In this document: positions 42,248-54,800 of the stretch, in pieces
Position numbering within the stretch: the stretch's first letter is position 1
Layout of the letters: each line of letters begins with the position of its first letter
From: Atherix ibis
Lineage: Eukaryota; Arthropoda; Insecta; Diptera; Athericidae
Assembly: GCA_958298945.1 (NCBI GenBank)
Contig: CATQJD010000145.1
Location: 1-64,000 of the forward strand
Length of the DNA stretch: 64,000 nt
Direction: 5' to 3'
Position numbers and translations under genes: made by a program
Notes under the pieces: generated by a model
Told to the model about the DNA's origin: nothing
Database searches by the model: none
The model's input: only the letters and a program-made list of their open reading frames with translations

Positions 42248-43630
42248 AATCAACAAACCAACAAACCAAAAAACCAACAAACCAACAAACCAACAAACCA
42301 ACAAACCAACAAACAAACAAGCCAACAAACCAACAAACCAACAAACCAACAAACGAACAAACCAACAAACCAACAAGCCAACAAGCCAACCAACCAACAA
42401 ACCAACAAACCAATAAACCAACTAACTAACAAACCAACAAACCAACAAACCAACAAACCAACAAACGAACAAACCAACAAGCCAACAAAAAAACAAGCCA
42501 ACAAACGAACAAACGAACAAACCAACAAACCAACAAGCCAACAAACCAACAAACCAACAAACCAACAAACCAACAAACCAACAAGCCAACAAACCAACAA
42601 ACACACAAACCAACAAACGAACAAACCAACAAACCAACAAACCAACAAGCCAACAAGCCAACAAGCCAACAAACCACTAAACCAACAAACCAACAAACCA
42701 ACAAACCAACAAACCAACAAATTAACAAGCCAACAAACGAACAAACCAACAAACCAACAAGCCAACAAGCCAACAAACCAACAAGCCAACAAACCAAAAA
42801 CCCAACAAACCAACAAGCCAACAAACCAACAAACCAATAAACCAACAAACCAACAAACCAACAAACCAACAAACCAACAAACCAACAAACCAACAAACCA
42901 ACAAACCAACAAACCAACAAGCCAACAAGGCAACAAACCAATAAGCCAACAAACGAACAAACCAACAAACCAACAAACCAACAAACCAACAAGCCAACAA
43001 ACCACAAAACCAACAAACCAACAAGCCAACAAATCAACACACCAACACACCAACAAACAAACAAACCAACAAACCAACAAACCAACAAACCAACAAACCA
43101 ACAAACCAACAAACCAACAAACCAACAAACCAACAAGCCAACAAACCAATAAGCCAACAAACGAACAAACCAACAAACCAACAAACCAACAAGCCAACAA
43201 ACCAACAAACCAACAAACCAACAGACAAACAAACGAACAAACCAACAAACCAATAAACCAACAAACCAACAAACAAACAAACCAACAAACGGACAAACCA
43301 ACAAACCAACAAACCAACAAACCAACAAACCAACAAACCAACAAACCAACAAATCAACAAACCATCAAGCCAACAAACCAACAAACCAACAAGCCAACTA
43401 GCCAACAAACCAACAAACCAACAAACCAACAAACCAACAAACCAACAAACCAACAAACGAACAAACCAACAAACAAATAAACCAACAAACCAACAAACGA
43501 ACAAACCAACAAACCAACAAACCAACAAACCAACAAACCAACAAGCCAACAAACCAACAAACCAACAAGCCAACAAGCCAACAAACCAACAAACCAACAA
43601 ACCAACAAACGAACAAATCAACAAACCAAC
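42248..43630. repeat. AACAAACC satellite between the two retrotransposons
   Basis: This is 1,383 bp of the same 8-bp satellite, in the same orientation. It is composite. About 233 bp at the left (to about 42480) is the right flank of retrotransposon copy 1 and recurs after copy 2 from 48851. The rest recurs to the left of copy 1, from about 35886 to 37027. Relative to that copy it carries one extra 8-bp unit: 9 plain units instead of 8 between the AATAAACC at 42836 and the next AACAAGCC (matching 36241 to 36313). No gene is present. Confidence 0.96.
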
Positions 43631-43868
43631 TGTAATAATTGTCGGTATTATTATAAAATAAAAGACTTTAATTTACTAGTTGAATAATAATGCGTAGTTT
43701 ATTGAATATAAGATGTTGTCATGATGATGGTTGACGCTCAACTGAGGCCCCCAGTATACAATGGCAAAATACATTGATGGGTGCGTTCACAATAACCATA
43801 GGCATATATTATAGTACCAACAGTGACATACAGCGGCTGTTCACTAATGAACAAGCAATATTATTACA
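43631..43868 (-). repeat. 3' LTR of retrotransposon copy 2
   Basis: 238 bp, read as identical to the 3' LTR of copy 1, with C at 43772. AATAAA (minus strand) is at 43698-43703. The satellite before it ends AAACCAAC, as before copy 1. Confidence 0.95.
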
Positions 43869-43870
43869 CG

Positions 43871-43885
43871 CTTTTTTTTTTTTTT
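43871..43885 (-). promoter_or_regulatory. Polypurine tract (copy 2)
   Basis: The same A14-G run, separated from the 3' LTR of copy 2 by CG. Its length is unchanged from copy 1, although homopolymers of this size readily change length. Confidence 0.65.
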
Positions 43886-43965
43886 AAACAAAATCAAAAT
43901 TTAACTTAATATGATATCTGAATAAGTCAGAGAAATTATTGAAATCAAAAGGTTGTTACATTGAA

Positions 43966-46404
43966 TTAATTCCAACCATATCTTTGAGGTGGATGACTAA
44001 CACGACCACTACGAGTTCTCGTTACTCCAGGCTCATTGACCATTACAGGTTCGGATGTCTCTTGATCGCTAGCCGACTCTGCTTCTGACTCAGAACTACC
44101 AGCGGTTTGATCTTCATCTGAAGATGTATTGCTATCATTCAACACTGGTAGAACTGGTTCATCCACATCACACACAATTGGTTCATTGCCATTGTTAACA
44201 TTATCTTGTACGTTGCGCCCAAGTGGCGGTACAATTTCGATTGGTTTCAATGCCTCTGGACCAGCAACATTACTTCTAATATTTTCTTCAAACATTACTT
44301 CTCCCCCATTCACTTCATTATTCTTAGTCTTGGCTATGAACCGTCGGTTGCGTCTAAAATGATTATCAAAATTATCCCTAATGATGTACGATCGACCATT
44401 TACATTACCAACAATCGTTCCATAATTCCATTCTCTTCCGTTTTTCTTAAAAATAACGAGATCACCCAAATTTAACACTGGCAGTGCTTTTGCATTCCGG
44501 TCATAATAATACTTTTGCTTTTCCCTTTTTTCTTTTATTTTGTTTTGAACGGTTTCCTCACTTAAATTGCTCCGAGTCAACAATGAACCCGAAATCGGCA
44601 TTCCCGTCTTGACCACCCGACCAAAAAACAACTGGGCCGGTGTCAATCGCATACTTGCCACAGGAGTTGTGTTATACTCCAAAATTCGGTATTGATAATT
44701 TTTCGTATCCCGCTCCTCAACACAACGTTTCAAAATATTTTTCGCAATCGCCACACCCTTCTCGGCTAACCCATTGCTTTGTGGATACCGAGGGCTTGAA
44801 AATTTCATGACAATATTATAATCATTCACAAATTCCTCAAATTCACGCGAGTTAAAAGGTACATTATCCGATTTAGCTACAGTTGGATATCCGATTTTAT
44901 CAAAATTACTTTGCAATCTTCCAATGATATGACGCGCTGTTTTGTTCTTCAGATGCTCAACAAGTAAATATCCCGAATATGCATCAATAACAGACAAGAA
45001 GTCCTGCCCAGCATACTCAAACAAATCCATCGACACTATATGGAACGGATACTTCGGAAGTTCTTCTTGAACCAGTTCTTCTTTTTGATTGTTACGCGTG
45101 AACTTTTCACAAATGGCACAAGATGTAACCATCTCCTCTATCTGACCGTTCATGTTAGGCCAGTAATACAGCATTCTTGCACGTGCAAGAGTTTTCTCAA
45201 TTCCTAAATGTGGCGCATGTAACCACCTGCTAAGTTTTACCTGTAATTCCCTTGGGATTACCAGTCGATGATCGCGAAAAAGCAATCCATTCTCAAAATG
45301 AAGCTCATTTTTAAATTTATGAAACACACGGCCCAGATCATCCAGTAGATGATAATTTGGCCAACCGTTCTCCACATATCGACAAATTCGCCAAAAAATC
45401 TCATCACGTTCAATGATTGACCGGTATAAATCGTAATTTTGTTTAGACAAACACGCTGATTTTGTTACTGAATGAATAATTCCCGTTAAGTCCGTATCTT
45501 CATGACAATCGGATAATTGGGCCCGTGAAAGGCAGTCGGCTACAAGCATTTCTTTACCCGGTTTGTAAACAACAGTCATTTTTGGATATCTCAGAAGTGA
45601 CATGAGCATTCGCTGAAGCCGCATTGTCACATCATCAATATCCCGCTTGACCAATGTTTCCAACGGCTTGTGATCACTTTCAACCGTAAATTCGCGTCCA
45701 TACAAAAAATAATGAAATCGCTGACACGCGAAAACAATTGCCAACAACTCCTTTTCGATCTGAGCCCACTTTTGTTCACTTTTACTTAACGTCCGAGACG
45801 CATATGCTACTGGGTGTCCATTCTGAACAATAACACAACCCAATCCATCTTTGGATGCATCCGTTTGCACAATGACTGGCAATTTTGGATCATAAACTGC
45901 CAACACCGGTTCCGATGTTACGATATCAAACAACCTTTTAAATTCCAGATCATGATTTTCCGTCCAATCAAATGGGACATCGTTCCGCGTAAGGTTACGT
46001 AAATGTGCCGATTGTTTCGACAAATTTGGAATAAATTTGGCCAAACATTTCAAAATGCCCAGAAATCTTAACACGGCCGCTTTATCCCCGGGTTTTTCCA
46101 TTTTCAACATCGCGTCCCGATACTTTAAATTCGCTTTAAACTTTCCTTCAAACAACATATGACCCATAAATTTAACTTCGCGCTTACGATATTGACTCTT
46201 ATCCGGGTTAAATTTGATGTTATTTTTACGTGCTCTTTCCATTACTTTATTCATGATCCGATCATGTTCTTCTTCCGTTCTGGCGCAAATGCCGACATCA
46301 TCAAAATAGATAATCACCCCTTCAATGTCTCCCAACATTTTAAACATTTCACGCTGAAACAATTCCGGTACACAATTAAGCCCAAATGGCACGCGATTAA
46401 ATTT
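43966..46404 (-). pseudogene. RT(C-terminal)-RNase H-integrase part of interrupted gag-pol, copy 2
   Basis: The counterpart of the copy 1 segment, with one amino-acid difference: Trp replaces Leu at residue 334 (counted from the GTG at 46392), through C at 45392 on the plus strand. The change lies in the linker between RNase H and the integrase zinc finger, outside all catalytic motifs. The RT Y-F-D-D, RNase H acidic residues, integrase finger, the shortened 34-residue D-to-E spacing and the C-terminal Arg-rich motif are all as in copy 1. It likewise lacks its own start codon. Confidence 0.9.
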
Positions 46405-48270
46405 TTATCTACCAAACGGAGTCATAAATGTTGTTAAATCTGAACTTACTTCGTCCAATTCCATTTGCCAATAGCCACTTTTCAAATCTAAAACTGAAAA
46501 AACGCATTTATCTGCCAAACCAGACATTAAATCATCGATCGTTGGAATCAGAAAATGTTCACGCTTGATACAATCGTTGAGTGGTTTTGGGTCTAAGCAA
46601 ATACGAAGTTCACTCGAGTTAGGCTTTTCGATTATTTGCAAATTATTAACCCAGTCCGTTGGGTAATCAACAGGTGAAATGATTCCATCCTGTACCATTT
46701 TTTCCAATTGTAACTTTAATCTATTCAACAATGAGTTTGGTATCCGTTTCTTATAGTGAAGGACTGGCTTTGAATTCTCCCTAATGTTTATCGAAAACTT
46801 TCCCGGAAATTTACCCAAACCCTCGAAGACATCACGATTGTTTTTCAAAAATTCATCCCCTGTTTGTGACAAACTAGCAACAGAACTTACATCTGTTCGT
46901 TTAATTAATCCAAATCGTTCGCTTGATTCAAGACCGAGTATCGGTTCACATACATCATCGACAACAATAAAATGAGAAAAATGTTCCGTTTGTAACTTTG
47001 TATCAATGCATTTTAATTTAACCGTTCCCAAAACATTTACTTTATTTCCATTATAATCAAAAACCGAATATTTTTCATTCTCATTTTGCAATTCAACCCC
47101 CAGCTTCTTGAATATTTTGGCCGGAATGCAGTCCACATCAGATCCAGTGTCCAGCTTAAATTTAACTAATTGATTTCCTATCTGATACTCTTTATACCAT
47201 CGCTTCATATGATTGGCCACGTTGCTTGAATTTATTCTATAAATACGATTTACTTTAATGTCCCTGTTCGCACTACCATCAATGATTTGTACCAGATTAC
47301 CTGAGTTACCCCAGTCGATTGAGTGTTGTTGTTGTTTTCCATTGTTAGTGCTGTTGTTGTTGTCCGGCTTACGGTTTCCAAAATTGTTCTCCGCTTTGAT
47401 TCCCTTATTGTCCACTTGTTTTCCCTTCGATTTGCAAAAACGCTGGAAATGACCCTTACGACCACATGACCGGCAGCTGATATTCTTGGCTTTGCAAGAT
47501 TCCATATGATTTGCTGTGAAATAATTACCACAATTGTAACATGCACGACGTGTTACCGCATTAACTGTTTCCGATGACTGATGCTCAGCCACACTGTTGA
47601 TACTTGATTGGTTATTTGTGTTCAACATAACCTTATTTTCTTTCGCTGCTTCGTACGTTTTACACATTTCAATTACTTTGTTTAATGGCTCATCCTTGCC
47701 ATCCAACAGCTTCAATTGCAATTTTTTATCCTCCACACCAATGATGATTCTATCTTTCAACATGCGTTCTTCATATTTCAATTCCTTTCCACAATCACAT
47801 TTACAATTGAAATCACAAAACTGAATTTGCTTGCGAAGTTCAGTTTCAAATTCAGCAAACGGTTGCTTTTCTTTTTGCAACACTTTGTTGAACGTAAATG
47901 ATTCCATAGTTGTATTTTTCTTTGGAATGCAATATCCATCGAACGCCTTCAAAACATCATTTAATGTACGCTGGTTGGCTACTGCGATAGCAGCATTTTG
48001 ATCTGGTTCTTCTTTTTCACCCGCAACTGGTGCAACTACAATATTCTCTCCGAGAATACCATTTTCCGTTCCATCATTTGGAAACAATGTATTATAAATT
48101 TCCCGCGCTTGCCGGCCAATTAACCACAAAAATGTTGCAATTTTTATTGATTCGGTTCCCGTTGCTTTACCCGTTGCTCGCATGTACATCAAAAATTCAT
48201 TTTTCCATGCGCGCCATTCCTTTGCCACGTTTGTGCAATCCAATTCCTTCGGTAGACGATCGTTTGACAT
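46405..48270 (-). CDS. Gag-protease-RT(N-terminal) part of interrupted gag-pol, copy 2
   Basis: The translation is identical to the corresponding part of copy 1: the same ATG (48270), the same zinc knuckles, the DTG protease and the first RT catalytic Asp, and the same in-frame TAA at 46405-46407. It was duplicated with its flanks, so the identity reflects DNA copying and not selection for function. As in copy 1, the frame upstream of the ATG is open for 14 further codons to a TTG at 48312, with an in-frame TAA just beyond. Confidence 0.93.
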   Translation of the reverse strand: MSNDRLPKELDCTNVAKEWRAWKNEFLMYMRATGKATGTESIKIATFLWLIGRQAREIYNTLFPNDGTENGILGENIVVAPVAGEKEEPDQNAAIAVANQRTLNDVLKAFDGYCIPKKNTTMESFTFNKVLQKEKQPFAEFETELRKQIQFCDFNCKCDCGKELKYEERMLKDRIIIGVEDKKLQLKLLDGKDEPLNKVIEMCKTYEAAKENKVMLNTNNQSSINSVAEHQSSETVNAVTRRACYNCGNYFTANHMESCKAKNISCRSCGRKGHFQRFCKSKGKQVDNKGIKAENNFGNRKPDNNNSTNNGKQQQHSIDWGNSGNLVQIIDGSANRDIKVNRIYRINSSNVANHMKRWYKEYQIGNQLVKFKLDTGSDVDCIPAKIFKKLGVELQNENEKYSVFDYNGNKVNVLGTVKLKCIDTKLQTEHFSHFIVVDDVCEPILGLESSERFGLIKRTDVSSVASLSQTGDEFLKNNRDVFEGLGKFPGKFSINIRENSKPVLHYKKRIPNSLLNRLKLQLEKMVQDGIISPVDYPTDWVNNLQIIEKPNSSELRICLDPKPLNDCIKREHFLIPTIDDLMSGLADKCVFSVLDLKSGYWQMELDEVSSDLTTFMTPFGR

Positions 48271-48599
48271 GTGTTCAGCTAAATATCCAATTTTCCAAAA
48301 CAAATAATCCAAAAATATTTACGATAAATATTTTTCTGATGATGGCTTGGTGATCATATCCACGTTTCAGACTATGATGCTCCCAAAATCCGATGATTTT
48401 CAATATTTGTCAGGTATTTCACCACAATTCGCAATGTTGCACACTATTTCACAACTATTTCACAACGTGACGTCACCCTTGTACGTTGAATTCCTTTTTT
48501 CGATACCGAACACGATGTCTTTTCCAAAAAATCCACGAAAATTCATTAATTTTCAATAATCCGCTCTCCCAACCACGATCTAATTACGTTCCAAGTTTT
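48271..48599 (-). other. Retrotransposon leader (copy 2), untranslated
   Basis: The same leader as in copy 1, with C at 48463 instead of A. The palindrome TGACGTCA is at 48468-48475. Confidence 0.7.
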
Positions 48600-48612
48600 A
48601 CTTCTGACACCA
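48600..48612 (-). promoter_or_regulatory. Primer-binding site, tRNA-Leu type (copy 2)
   Basis: The same 13-nt sequence as in copy 1, directly adjoining the 5' LTR of copy 2. Confidence 0.75.
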
Positions 48613-48850
48613 TGTAATAATTGTCGGTATTATTATAAAATAAAAGACTTTAATTTACTAGTTGAATAATAATGCGTAGTTTATTGAATATAAGATGTTG
48701 TCATGATGATGGTTGACGCTCAACTGAGGCCCCCAGTATACAATGGCAAAATAAATTGATGGGTGCGTTCACAATAACCATAGGCATATATTATAGTACC
48801 AACAGTGACATACAGCGGCTGTTCACTAATGAACAAGCAATATTATTACA
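48613..48850 (-). repeat. 5' LTR of retrotransposon copy 2
   Basis: 238 bp, read as identical to the 5' LTR of copy 1, including the A at 48754 that distinguishes 5' from 3' LTR. The initiator TCAGT is at 48723-48727 and AATAAA at 48680-48685 (minus strand). It adjoins satellite at 48851 that starts AATCAAC, exactly as after copy 1. Confidence 0.95.
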
Positions 48851-51800
48851 AATCAACAAACCAACAAACCAAAAAACCAACAAACCAACAAACCAACAAA
48901 CCAACAAACCAACAAACAAACAAGCCAACAAACCAACAAACCAACAAACCAACAAACGAACAAACCAACAAACCAACAAGCCAACAAGCCAACCAACCAA
49001 CAAACCAACAAACCAATAAACCAACTAACTAACAAACCAACAAACCAACAAACCAACAAACCAACAAACGAACAAACCAACAAACCAACAAACCAACAAA
49101 CCAACAAACCAAGTAACCAACAAAAAAACAAACCAACAAACCAACAAACCAACAAACGAACAAACAAACAAACCACCAAACAAACAAACCAACAAACCAA
49201 CAAACCAACAAGCCAACAAGCCAACAAACCAACAAACCAACAAACCAACAAACCAACAAACCGACAAACCAACAAACCAACAAGCCAACAAGCCAACAAA
49301 AAAACAAGCCAACAAACGAACAAACCAACAAACCAACAAACCAACAAGCCAACAAACCAACAAACCAACAAACCAACAAACCAACAAACCAACAAGCCAA
49401 CAAACCAACAAACCCACAAACAAACAAACGAACAAACCAACAAACAAACAAACCAACAAACCAACAAACCAACAAACCAACAAACCCACAAACCCACAAA
49501 CCAACAAGCCAACAAGCCAACAAGCCAACAAACCAACAAACCAACAAACCACCAAGCCAACAAGCCAACAAACCAACATACCAACAAACCAATAAGCCAA
49601 CAAACCAGCAATCCAACAAACCAACAAAAAAACAAGCCAACAAACCAAAAAACGAACAAACCAACAAACCAACAAACCAACAAACCAACAAGCCAACAAG
49701 CCAACAAGCCAACAAACCAACAAACCAACAAACCAACAAACCAACCAACCAACAAGCCAACAAGCCAACAAACGAACAAACCAACAAACCAACAAGCCAT
49801 CAAGACAACAAACCAACAAGCCAACAAACCAAAAATCCAACAAACCAACAAGCCAACAAACCAACAAACCAATAAACCAACAAACCAACAAACCAACAAA
49901 CCAACTAACCAACAAACCAACAAACCAACAAGCCAACAAGGCAACAACCCAACAAGCCAACAAACGAACAAACCAACAAACCAACAAACCAACAAGCTAA
50001 CAAACCACAAAACCAACAAACCAACAAGCCAACAAATCAACACACCAACACACCAACAAACAAACAAACCAACAAAGCAACAAACCAAAAAACCAACAAA
50101 CCAACAAACCAACAAACCAACAAGCCAACAAACCAATAAGCCAACAAACGAACAAACCAACAAACCAACAAACCAACAAACCAACAAGCCAACAAACCAA
50201 CAAACCAACAAACCAACAAACCAACAGACAAACAAACGAACAAACCAACAAACCAACAAACCAACAAACAAACAAACCAACAAACGAACAAACCAACAAA
50301 CCAACAAACCAACAAACCAACAAACCGACAAGCCAACAAACCAACAAACCCACAAACCAACAGACAAACAAACCAACAAACAAACAAACCAACAAACCAA
50401 CAAACCAACAAACCCACAAACCCACAAACCAACAAGCCAACAAGCCAACAAACCAACAAACCAACAGACAAACAAACGAACAAACCAACAAACCAACAAA
50501 CCAACAAACCAACAAACAAACAAACCAACAAACGGACAAACCAACAAACCAACAAACCAACAAACCAACAAACCAACAAACCAACAAACCAACAAACCAA
50601 CAAACCAACAAACCATCAAGCCAACAAACCAACAAACCAACAAGCCAACAAGCCAACAAACCAACAAACCAACAAACCAACAAACCAACAAACCAAGAAA
50701 CGAACAAACCAACAAACAAATAAACCAACAAACCAACAAACGAACAAACCAACAAACCAACAAACCAACAAACTAACAAACCAACAAACCAACAAGCCAA
50801 CAAACCAACAAACCAACAAGCCAACAAGCCAACAAACCAACAAACCAACAAACCAACAAACGAACAAATCAACAAACCAACAAACCAACAAATCAACAAA
50901 CCAACAAACCAACAGACAAACAAACGAACAAACCAACAAACCAACAAACCAACAAACCAACAAACAAACAAACCAACAAACGGACAAACCAACAAACCAA
51001 CAAACCAACAAACCAACAAACCAACAAACCAACAAACCAACAAACCAACAAATCAACAAACCATCAAGCCAACAAACCAACAAACCAACAAGCCAACAAG
51101 CCAACAAACCAACAAACCAACAAACCAACAAACCAACAAACCAACAAACCAACAAACGAACAAACCAACAAACAAATAAACCAACAAACCAACAAACGAA
51201 CAAACCAACAAACCAACAAACCAACAAACCAACAAACCAACAAGCCAACAAACCAACAAACCAACAAGCCAACAAGCCAACAAACCAACAAACCAACAAA
51301 CCAACAAACGAACAAATCAACAAACCAACAAACCAACAAATCAACAAACCAACAAACCAAAAAACCAACAAACCAACAAACCAACAAACCAACAAACCAA
51401 CAAACAAACAAGCCAACAAACCAACAAACCAACAAACCAACAAACGAACAAACCAACAAACCAACAAGCCAACAAGCCAACCAACCAACAAACCAACAAA
51501 CCAATAAACCAACAAACTAACAAACCAACAAACCAACAAACCAACAAACCAACAAACGAACAAACCAACAAACCAACAAACCAACAAACCAACAAACCAA
51601 GTAACCAAAAAAAAAACAAACCAACAAACCAACAAACCAACAAACGAACAAACGAACAAACCACCAAACAAACAAACCAACAAACCAACAAACCAACAAG
51701 CCAACAAGCCACCAAACCAACAAACCAACAAACCAACAAACCAACAAACCGACAAACCAACAAACCAACAAGCCAACAAGCCAACAAAAAAACAAGCCAA

Positions 51801-51860
51801 CAAACGAACAAACCAACAAACCAACAAACCAACAAGCCAACAAACCAACAAGCCAACAAA

Positions 51861-54800
51861 CCAACAAACCAACAAACCAACAAGCCAACAAACCAACAAA
51901 CCCACAAACCAACAAACGAACAAACCAACAAACAAACAAACCAACAAACCAACAAACCAACAAACCAACAAACCCACAAACCCACAAACCAACAAGCCAA
52001 CAAGCCAACAAACCAACAAACCAACAAACCACCAAGCCAACAAGCCAACAAACCAACACACCAACAAACCAATAAGCCAACAAACCAGCAATCCAACAAA
52101 CCAACAAAAAAACAAGCCAACAAACCAAAAAACGAACAAACCAACAAACCAACAAACCAACAAACCAACAATCCAACAAGCCAACAAGCCAACAAACCAA
52201 CAAACCAACAAACCAACAAACCAACCAACCAACAAGCCAACAAGCCAACAAACGAACAAACCAACAAACCAACAAGCCAACAAGACAACAAACCAACAAG
52301 CCAACAAACCAAAAATCCAACAAAACAACAAGCCAACAAACCAACAAACCAATAAACCAACAACCCAACAAACCAACAAACCAACTAACCAACAAACCAC
52401 CAAACCAACAAGCCAACAAGGCAACAACCCAACAAGCCAACAAACGAACAAACCAACAAACCAACAAACCAACAAGCTAACAAACCACAAAACCAACAAA
52501 CCAACAAGCCAACAAATCAACACACCAACACACCAACAAACAAACAAACCAACAAAGCAACAAACCAAAAAACCAACAAACCAACAAACCAACAAACCAA
52601 CAAGCCAACAAACCAATAAGCCAACAAACGAACAAACCAACAAACCAACAAACCAACAAACCAACAAACCAACAAGCCAACAAACCAACAAACCAACAAA
52701 CCAACAAACCAACAGACAAACAAACGAACAAACCAACAAACCAACAAACAAACAAACCAACAAACGAACAAACCAACCAACCAACAAACCAACAAACCAA
52801 CAAACCAACAAGCCAACAAACCAACAAACCCACAAACCAACAGACAAACAAACCAACAAACAAACAAACCAACAAACCAACAAACCAACAAACCCACAAA
52901 CCAACAAGCCAACAAGCCAACAAACCAACAAACCAACAGACAAACAAACGAACAAACCAACAAACCAACAAACCAACAAACAAACAAACCAACAAACGGA
53001 CAAACCAACAAACCAACAAACCAACAAACCAACAAACCAACAAACCAACAAACCAACAAATCAACAAACCATCAAGCCAACAAACCAACAAACCAACAAG
53101 CCAACAAGCCAACAAACCAACAAACCAACAAACCAACAAACCAACAAACCAACAAACGAACAAACCAACAAACAAATAAACCAACAAACCAACAAACGAA
53201 CAAACCAACAAACCAACAAACCAACAAACCAACAAACCAACAAGCCAACAAACCAACAAACCAACAAGCCAACAAGCCAACAAACCAACAAACCAACAAA
53301 CCAACAAACGAACAAATCAACAAACCAACAAACCAACAAATCAACAAACCAACAAACCAAAAAACCAACAAACCAACAAACCAACAAACCAACAAACCAA
53401 CAAACAACCAAGCCAACAAACCAACAAACCAACAAACCAACAAACGAACAAACCAACAAACCAACAAGCCAACAAGCCAACCAACCAACAAACCAACAAA
53501 CCAATAAACCAACAAACTAACAAACCAACAAACCAACAAACCAACAAACCAACAAACGAACAAACCAACAAACCAACAAACCAACAAACCAACAAACCAA
53601 GTAACCAACAAAAAAACAAACCAACAAACCAACAAACCAACAAACGAACAAACGAACAAACCACCAAACAAACAAACCAAGAAACCAACAAACCAACAAG
53701 CCAACAAGCCAACACACCAACAAACCAACAAACCAACAAACCAACAAACCAACAAGCCAACAAACCAACAAACCAACAAACCAACAAACCAACAAACCAA
53801 CAAGCCAACAAACCAACAAACCAACAAACCAACAAACCAACAAACAAACAAACCAACAAACCAACAAACCAACAAACCCACAAACCCATAAACCAACAAG
53901 CCAACAAGCCAACAAACCAACAAACCAACAAACCACCAAGCCAACAAGCCAACAAACCAACACACCAACAAACCAATAAGCCAACAAACCAGCAATCCAA
54001 CAAACCAACAAAAAAACAAGCCAACAAACCAAAAAACGAACAAACCAACAAACCAACAAACCAACAAACCAACAAGCCAACAAGCCAACAAGCCAACAAA
54101 CCAACAAACCAACAAACCAACAAACCAACAAACCAACAAACCAACAAGCCAACAAGCCAACAAACGAACAAACCAAAAAACCAACAGGCCAACAAGACAA
54201 CAAACCAACAAGCCAACAAACCAAAAATCCAACAAACCAACAAGCCAACAAACCAACAAACCAATAAACCAACAAACCAACAAACCAACAAACCAACTAA
54301 CCAACAAACCAACAAACCAACAAGCCAACAAGGCAACAACCCAACAAGCCAACAAACGAACAAACCAACAAACCAACAAACCAACAAGCTAACAAACCAC
54401 AAAACCAACAAACCAACAAGCCAACAAATCAACACACCAACACACCAACAAACAAACAAACCAACAAAGCAACAAACAAACAAACCAACAAACCAACAAA
54501 CCAACAAACCAACAAGCCAACAAACCAATAAGCCAACAAACGAACAAACCAACAAACCAACAAACCAACAAACCAACAAGCCAACAAACCAACAAACAAC
54601 AAACCAACAAACCAACAGACAAACAAACGAACAAACCAACAAACCAACAAACCAACAAACAAACAAACCAACAAACGAACAAACCAACAAACCAACAAAC
54701 CAACAAACCAACAAACCAACAAACCAACAAACCAACAAACCAACAAACCAACAAACCAACAAACCAACAAACCAACAAATCAACAAACCATCAAGCCAAC

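Larger units (their letters stand above)
35886..42480. repeat. 6.6-kb segmental tandem duplication, unit 1
   Basis: This unit holds left satellite flank, full retrotransposon and right satellite flank. It matches the next unit at a constant offset of 6,603 bp from about 36330 to 42480, and of 6,595 bp to the left of a one-unit satellite indel near 36250-36312. Left of 35879 and right of 42480 the match stops. The joint between units has 7 bp of shared sequence (CCAACAA, 42474-42480), which is uninformative inside a satellite. Both flanks are duplicated along with the element, so this is a block duplication and not two transposition events. Confidence 0.9.
43631..48850 (-). mobile_element. Ty3/gypsy-type LTR retrotransposon, copy 2
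   Basis: This is the second 5,220-bp copy, in the same orientation and offset by exactly 6,603 bp from copy 1. Its layout is: 5' LTR 48613-48850, primer-binding site 48600-48612, gag-pol frame 48270 to 43966, polypurine tract 43871-43885, 3' LTR 43631-43868. It shares with copy 1 the internal TAA (46405-46407), the single mismatch between its own two LTRs and the lack of a target-site duplication, so it was copied as DNA together with its surroundings. Two substitutions separate it from copy 1 by my reading. Confidence 0.95.
42481..49083. repeat. 6.6-kb segmental tandem duplication, unit 2
   Basis: This is the second unit of the element-bearing duplication and follows unit 1 directly. Differences seen from unit 1 are one extra 8-bp satellite unit in the left flank, a substitution at 45392 (C; A at 38789) that changes Leu to Trp in the pol frame, and a substitution at 48463 (C; A at 41860) in the untranslated leader. 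The match ends at 49083, after which the flank continues AACAAACC where unit 1 jumps to AACAAGCC at 42476-42483. Silent changes may have escaped comparison by eye. Confidence 0.9.

Noticed and set aside
37028..48850. Two independent insertions of the same retrotransposon
   Set aside because: Left and right satellite flanks are the same for both copies over about 1.15 kb and 0.23 kb, and the copies share an LTR mismatch and a stop.
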